Shown here one piece after another: positions 35,367 through 39,397 of a stretch of 39,397 nucleotides of DNA; the first letter of the stretch is position 1, and every line of letters starts with the position of its first letter. The stretch comes from Nitrosomonas sp. (lineage in GTDB: Bacteria > Pseudomonadota > Gammaproteobacteria > Burkholderiales > Nitrosomonadaceae): positions 1 through 39,397 of the forward strand of contig NZ_JAKFWH010000061.1 of assembly GCF_021731985.1 (NCBI RefSeq), written 5' to 3'. The notes under the pieces were generated by a model. That model saw only the letters and a list, made by a program, of their open reading frames with translations, was not told the DNA's origin and searched no databases. The position numbers and the translations under genes are program-made.

Positions 35367-35754
35367 AACTTAATCCATTTAAAATTAATAAGTTACTCTA
35401 GAGTAGCTTGCTGTATAAAATGGACTATCTGAGAAATGGAAAAATGATTCTTCCCGGAAGGTTTGGGAAAATCAATTTCATTATTTCGATAATATATCTG
35501 GCAGTCATGCTATCTTGGAGCGTTAGCCCTTTAGATAATTAACTTTTCGTCCCCACTTTCACAAGGGTTCCCTTTTTCAGTTAAATCTCTAACTTTACAA
35601 ATTTATAATCGGTTTTGTAGATAGAAACTTTATCCATCTTTAACATCGCAGGATCAATTCTTGCTTGAGAAAATTCTTAACTAATTGATTATGTAATGGT
35701 TCAGTAAATCTGGACACCTTGTTAAGAGTTAAACTATAAACAGCGAGGTGAAGG
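35367..35754. other. AT-rich upstream region of the protease operon
   Basis: 388 bases without a gene. It must hold the minus-strand promoter of the protease-CphA-like operon, but no strong -35/-10 pair is evident. A perfect palindrome lies at 35394-35405 (separate entry), and the remainder up to the transposase remnant is featureless AT-rich DNA. Confidence 0.4.
35394..35405. promoter_or_regulatory. 12-bp palindrome, possible operator of the protease operon
   Basis: TACTCTAGAGTA is a perfect inverted repeat centred 34 bases before the protease start codon, a position where a repressor could act. No regulator gene is nearby, and 12 bases can arise by chance. Confidence 0.3.
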
Positions 35755-36030
35755 ATGAAAGAAATAGGAAAGCGAAGGCTCTATCCAGAGCAATATAAGA
35801 AGGGAGCGGTATCATTGGTTATAGAGCATGGTTATTCGACTGTGCAATCTGATCAGGTAGTTAATGCCAGACAGAAGAAATTGCAACGACGGATGAACCG
35901 AAACAACAAGCGCAGGAAGTAAAAGGAATTTGTTCTGGCGCTGTCGAACGTGCGGAATTCCAGCGATTCCAGTATCGCGGACGGGAATTAAAAACGTTGC
36001 ACATGGAGAAGAAATACTAAAAAAGGCTAA
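35755..36030 (+). pseudogene. Remnant of an IS3-type transposase OrfA
   Basis: From the ATG, RRLYPEQYKKGAVSLVIEHG matches the start of IS3-family OrfA (helix-turn-helix, pattern YTxEFKxEAVxLV). The middle is lost. In a shifted frame ERAEFQRFQYRGRELKTLHM then, after another shift at about 36010, EILKKA recalls the typical OrfA end (ELRMEREILKKA). At least two frame changes and a stop make it non-functional. A purine-rich GAGGTGAAGG precedes the ATG. Confidence 0.7.
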
Positions 36031-36033
36031 GTG

Positions 36034-36105
36034 ATGCGACGTACAGCACAAGGAATGTCAAATAAAGAAATTCAACATTGTTTGAGGTGTTATATTGTTA
36101 GTGAG
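36034..36105 (+). pseudogene. Short transposase C-terminal scrap, possibly IS110 type
   Basis: The frame from ATG 36034 reads RRTAQGMSNKEIQHCLRCYI. I recall a similar pattern (RRTxEGxSKKEIIRCLKRYxARE) near the C-termini of IS110-family transposases. It sits inside the IS3-like debris, which implies nested or serial insertions. The match is short and from memory. Confidence 0.45.
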
Positions 36106-36389
36106 CTACATCCGATTTTTCTTGCAGGCTCCTGTCGCAGACAGCAAAATAATTAATGCGCGAGTGGATAAATCGGTGGCACAGCGCAATACGGAGCAAA
36201 AACCTGCGCGCAATCATCCTTGGATGGGCATGCCTATTGGTAAGCCTGCCAATGATGAACGGTGTACAACCTTGCAGCAAGGGAAAAACAGAGTAAAGCG
36301 GATATCTCTACTTGGCTTTGACACCGATTTTTCTTGCTGAATTGTCTGAAGCAGCTGCAATTACTTGACACAGGAGCGTCAACTTTCCT

Positions 36390-36525
36390 ACTGAGCATTT
36401 CTTTAGTAGCTTGAAACGTTTATGGCTGACAGATGGTGTTTATCAAACCAGAAACTGATATTGCCGATACCCTCTTATATTGCTTACTACAACATTCTTG
36501 CTGCGATCAATATTTCCGGATAACA
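36390..36525 (+). pseudogene. Remnant of an IS3-type transposase OrfB C-terminus
   Basis: The plus strand reads HFFSSLKRLWLTDGVYQTRN followed by a stop, and in another frame YIAYYN. The order 'F-F-S-S-L-K ... then Y-I-x-Y-Y-N' is that of the end of the IS3/IS481-type integrase domain. Together with the OrfA remnant at 35755 it may be the two ends of one decayed element, the 360 bases between having been replaced or deleted. Confidence 0.6.
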
Positions 36526-36549
36526 CGCTTGGCCTGTGCGCTAACTTTT

Positions 36550-37011
36550 TTAAGTTTCCTTGCTGTCTTTATTCTTGTTGATTTCCACTTCTTTGCTGAC
36601 TAATTTTTCATCAGATGATTCAGTATTTCCAGATTGTGTTTCTGTTTTTTGGTCACTGGTTTCAGCGGTAGCCGTTTCAGCAGAGTTCCTGTCATCATCT
36701 GCTGGATTGTCCCCGGTACGGTCCTCATCTTTACCTTTGCTGTTCCACATGAAATAACCCGCGCCTAGCGTAACGACCACAACGGGCATAGTAATGAAAA
36801 CCAGCAATGCATATTCCACTGTGACGTCTGAGCCTTGAGGAGGCGGACTATTCACCAACACATAAGCATGCGTTAAAGCAACGCCATAAACAGGCAGCAA
36901 TGCGGCCATGTAACGGTTAGTAATGAACGGACGAACCGTTAACATATTCAAAATATTGGAACCGTAATATCCCATGAAATAAACAACAATATAAAAGAAG
37001 ATGGCGCCCAT
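36550..37011 (-). CDS. Small membrane protein of unknown function with acidic low-complexity tail
   Basis: 153 residues, not recognised. Three hydrophobic segments occupy the first ~95 residues (IFFYIVVYFMGYYGSNIL, then ALLPVYGVALTHAYVLV, then LLVFITMPVVVVTLGAGYFMW). The last ~60 residues are rich in Asp, Glu, Ser, Thr, Lys and Asn and are probably disordered. An AGGAAAA ribosome site lies just before the ATG at 37011. The gene lies between IS remnants and core genes and has no operon partner. It could be a lineage-specific inner-membrane protein. Confidence 0.6.
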   Translation of the reverse strand: MGAIFFYIVVYFMGYYGSNILNMLTVRPFITNRYMAALLPVYGVALTHAYVLVNSPPPQGSDVTVEYALLVFITMPVVVVTLGAGYFMWNSKGKDEDRTGDNPADDDRNSAETATAETSDQKTETQSGNTESSDEKLVSKEVEINKNKDSKET

Positions 37012-37428
37012 AGGTTTTCCTGTATTGATTTGGTTTGTCGGTTATAAAAATCAGGTTTCATAACAAGGCTAAGAATCTTGGACCTTATGATACACAGATC
37101 AACATCAAAAATGTACTGCTAAAGCTGGGTAAGAAATTATTGGACACAATTTGGAATGTGAGATGACAGTAGTGATTAGCATTAGCTCGCTCTTTATGAA
37201 AAAGAACTTGTGCTATTAACGTGAGGTATTTTCCGGACGAAATGTTTGTTTTCCTACTATCTCAAATCCTTCACAGTAACCGCTAGGCTCAGCAAGTATC
37301 TCTCTGAATGTTAATAAATCAACGTTCTTTGATGAGCGTTGATTTTTTGATGATAGTCAAAAGATTCATCTATTCGTAATAAAAATTAGGTATGCTACCG
37401 ACTGGTTAAATCTAATCAGGCCGTTGTT
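37012..37428. other. Intergenic region with a strong orphan terminator
   Basis: 417 bases without a protein gene, divergent between the small membrane protein and DUF3422. The only clear signal is the intrinsic terminator at 37316-37348 (separate entry). It is oriented on the plus strand although no plus-strand gene precedes it closely. Just after it, TTTTGA (37345-37350) and TCAAAA (37357-37362) form a second small inverted repeat. A poor promoter pair (TTGGAA at 37151-37156, GATTAG at 37174-37179) could start a short RNA. Confidence 0.4.
37316..37348 (+). terminator. Rho-independent terminator
   Basis: AAATCAACGTTC (37316-37327) pairs with GAGCGTTGATTT (37334-37345), giving 12 bp with one G-T wobble and the 6-base loop TTTGAT, followed by a T-run to 37348. 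This is a textbook intrinsic terminator on the plus strand; on the minus strand there is no T-run. Confidence 0.75.
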
Positions 37429-38784
37429 ATGGATTCTCTCACCCCGCGATCTTCATTGACTACTGAACCCCAAGATTTCCTTAGAAAGAAATTGCTGGAT
37501 ATCCCTGAATATTCGCAAAGACAGGAGTTACATAACGAGCTCAATTCGGTCGCGTATGAACTTTTGGCGCCGCCTGTTCAGCTTTCTCATTTGGTATTAA
37601 TGTCCGAGCGTCACTGGGTTGATCAGGAACGCCAATTGATTGGTGAGTTATGTGATCGTTATGGCATTAATCCGCCCAATACGCACGAAAATGATTTTAG
37701 TGCGGATTTTGGTGAATTCCGCCTCCGCTGGGAGCGGCATACCGAATACTCTACTTATACCGTTTATCGCGCAAAACCATTTGTAATCCCTTTTGAGCAG
37801 CCGGCGATTGAATATGTGCCGCAGGAGTGGTGGATTCGTTTGCCCGGTGAGTTGCTGGTGGCGACGCATATTGCTTTGGAGGACCGGTCACGACCCAAGC
37901 GCAGCTTGCATGAACTGTCTATTTTATTTGCTTCTGGAACAGTGATTGGTTCCAAGGTGGCGGGAGGTGCTGCCAGTGTGTGGAGTGATAATCAGATACA
38001 TCATGATAATTTTGGCCGCATACTGATCCATGATGAAAATTTGCGCAGCCGCCAAGTTGGACGGCTGGTGCAACGTCTGCTTGAGATCGAAACTTACCGC
38101 ATGCTGGCGATGCTGCCATTGCCGGTAACGCGCGAGATCATTCCACAATTGGCGCGCGCCGATCAGCGGCTGGCTACACTGATTGCTGACAATGTGGAAC
38201 TGACCAGCATCGAAGATGAACAGCGTTTGCTGGATGAACTCACCCGTTTGGCGGCGGAAACCGAGCGGTTGTCCGCGCAAACCAGCCATCGTTTTAATGC
38301 ATCCAGAGCCTATTACGATATCGTGAAATTACGCATTACCGAATTGCGCGAAGAGCGTATTGAGGGCTTGCAGATGCTCCAGGAATTCATGATTCAGCGA
38401 TTGTCATCAGCGATGGGCACTTGCGAGTTGGTGCATACCAAACTGGAAACATTATCGATGCGCCTCGGACGTGCATCGGCATTGCTGCGTACACGGGTTG
38501 ATCTGTCCATGGAAGCGCAGATTCGCGATTTGTTGAAATCCATGGATCATCGTGCCCATGTGCAATTGCGCATGCAGGAAACGGTTGAAGGTTTGTCAGT
38601 TGTCGTGCTGAGCTACTACTTGCTGGGTATTCTGGGCTATGGCTTAAAGGCACTCCAGGCAGCGGGGCAGGATATTAATGTTGAATTGCTAACCGGTATT
38701 GCGATTCCTGTCGTGGTACTTAGCGTCTTTTTTGTTGTGAGCGGTTTGCGCCACGTGATTAGAAAGCTGCATCGGGATAAGTGA
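37429..38784 (+). CDS. DUF3422 family membrane-anchored protein
   Basis: 451 residues. The N-terminal part has the family pattern: ELNSVAYELLAPPVQLSHLV, RHWVDQERQLIGELCDRYG, and GEFRLRWERHTEYSTYTVYR. A helical middle (about 215-375) contains LVQRLLEIETYRMLAMLPLP and long amphipathic stretches. Two membrane helices close the protein (VVVLSYYLLGILGYGLKALQ and GIAIPVVVLSVFFVVSGL), so most of it faces the cytoplasm. The family is widespread in proteobacteria, and to my knowledge its role is uncharacterised. The nearest downstream gene is convergent L-serine dehydratase, 7 bases away. Confidence 0.9.
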   Translation: MDSLTPRSSLTTEPQDFLRKKLLDIPEYSQRQELHNELNSVAYELLAPPVQLSHLVLMSERHWVDQERQLIGELCDRYGINPPNTHENDFSADFGEFRLRWERHTEYSTYTVYRAKPFVIPFEQPAIEYVPQEWWIRLPGELLVATHIALEDRSRPKRSLHELSILFASGTVIGSKVAGGAASVWSDNQIHHDNFGRILIHDENLRSRQVGRLVQRLLEIETYRMLAMLPLPVTREIIPQLARADQRLATLIADNVELTSIEDEQRLLDELTRLAAETERLSAQTSHRFNASRAYYDIVKLRITELREERIEGLQMLQEFMIQRLSSAMGTCELVHTKLETLSMRLGRASALLRTRVDLSMEAQIRDLLKSMDHRAHVQLRMQETVEGLSVVVLSYYLLGILGYGLKALQAAGQDINVELLTGIAIPVVVLSVFFVVSGLRHVIRKLHRDK

Positions 38785-38791
38785 TTGCTGA

Positions 38792-39397
38792 TTAACATTC
38801 GGTGACGCTGACCGCCAGCCCGCCCAGAGAGGTTTCTTTGTATTTCACCGACATTTCCAATCCGGTTTGTTTCATGGCAGCGATGCAATTATCCAATGAC
38901 ATAAAATGCTGACCATCACCGCGTATTGCCAATGATGACGCGGTATAAGCCTTGATGGCGCCAAAACCATTGCGTTCAATACACGGCACTTGCACCAGGC
39001 TGCCTACTGGATCACAGGTCATACCCAAATGATGTTCCAGCGCAATTTCCGCTGCGTTCTCAATTTGTTCGGTTGTACCACCTTTAATCGCGCATAAGCC
39101 TGCAGCCGCCATGGCTGAGGCAGAGCCAACTTCGCCTTGACAACCCACTTCAGCACCGGAGATTGAGCTGTTATGTTTGATCAATCCGCCGATCGCACCG
39201 GCTACCAGCAGGAAATCACGCACTTGCTCCGGTGTTGCATCCTCATGTTTCACTGCATAATAAATAACTGCCGGTATGACGCCTGCTGCACCGTTGGTTG
39301 GTGCTGTCACTACCATATGACCCGCAGCATTTTCTTCGTTCACCGCCATGGCATAAGCGCACAGCCAGTCGTTCAAATTAGCTTTTTGCGGATTCTC
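38792..39397 (-). CDS. sdaA: L-serine ammonia-lyase (iron-sulfur), C-terminal part, runs off the window
   Basis: 202 residues are visible; the frame is open to the last base (ENPQKAN before [16 protein letters not shown]), so the N-terminal part lies beyond the window. The enzyme deaminates L-serine to pyruvate. Typical SdaA/SdaB sequence includes [35 protein letters not shown] and [22 protein letters not shown]; the Cys residues in GCQGE, TCDPV and VPCIE are the [4Fe-4S] cluster ligands and all are present. The end, [19 protein letters not shown], is the normal C-terminus. Confidence 0.95.
   Translation of the reverse strand, partial: ENPQKANLNDWLCAYAMAVNEENAAGHMVVTAPTNGAAGVIPAVIYYAVKHEDATPEQVRDFLLVAGAIGGLIKHNSSISGAEVGCQGEVGSASAMAAAGLCAIKGGTTEQIENAAEIALEHHLGMTCDPVGSLVQVPCIERNGFGAIKAYTASSLAIRGDGQHFMSLDNCIAAMKQTGLEMSVKYKETSLGGLAVSVTEC

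Noticed and set aside
36095..36340. 81-residue plus-strand open frame inside the IS debris
   Set aside because: It starts within the decayed transposase scrap and has no family resemblance.
1..39397. CRISPR arrays or long tandem repeats
   Set aside because: Reading through the window showed no regularly spaced direct repeats; only short AT-rich repeats and small palindromes were seen.

Overview
The window looks like a chromosome segment of a betaproteobacterium, most likely an ammonia oxidiser of the Nitrosomonas group. This is inferred from the style of the housekeeping proteins, from the run gpsA - hupB - tRNA-Val - tRNA-Asp - ppiD - fabI, from moderate base composition, and from a PEP-CTERM protein of the kind these bacteria carry. 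No 16S or ammonia-oxidation gene is present, so the genus is a judgement.

Layout. 1-7.5 kb is core: the tail of an SlmA-like regulator, then a minus-strand run gpmA - envC - ctpA - moeB (read right to left), then a plus-strand run of rhodanese, grxC, secB, an SH3 protein and gpsA. 7.6-10.2 kb holds hupB with a good sigma70 promoter, two tRNAs and ppiD. fabI is convergent with ppiD. 11.1-14.3 kb encodes half of a peptide-type ABC importer (binding protein and one permease). 14.4-18.8 kb encodes an acyl-CoA synthetase/GNAT fusion of the Pat type, a histone-deacetylase-family protein and a hotdog thioesterase, which could form a protein acylation/deacylation module. After a decayed transposase scrap come a TolC-family protein and a PEP-CTERM protein.

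22.1-35.4 kb is accessory and is the part most worth attention. A plus-strand operon encodes a DUF1611-like P-loop protein, an alpha/beta hydrolase, an HlyD-type adaptor, a polytopic membrane protein fused to a D-Ala-D-Ala-ligase-like ATP-grasp domain, a secreted hydrolase paralogue with a lamin-tail domain, and (after a gap) a CapA-like protein. A facing minus-strand operon encodes a secreted metzincin protease and, overlapping it by one base, a cyanophycin-synthetase-like protein. Both ATP-grasp domains have lost signature residues: both have Gly where a metal-binding Glu is expected, the membrane one also lacks the usual Lys and Asn, and the CphA-like protein lacks the Lys of its Mur-ligase P-loop. 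I read this as a candidate undescribed envelope-linked system derived from poly-amino-acid synthesis (cyanophycin / poly-gamma-glutamate type), whose ligases may be altered in chemistry or act as binding or scaffold proteins. That function is inference.

The island is followed by remnants of IS3-type and probably IS110-type transposases (35.75-36.52 kb). The window ends with a small membrane protein, a strong orphan terminator, a DUF3422 protein and the C-terminal part of an L-serine dehydratase running off the right edge. No CRISPR array, rRNA or intact insertion sequence was seen.
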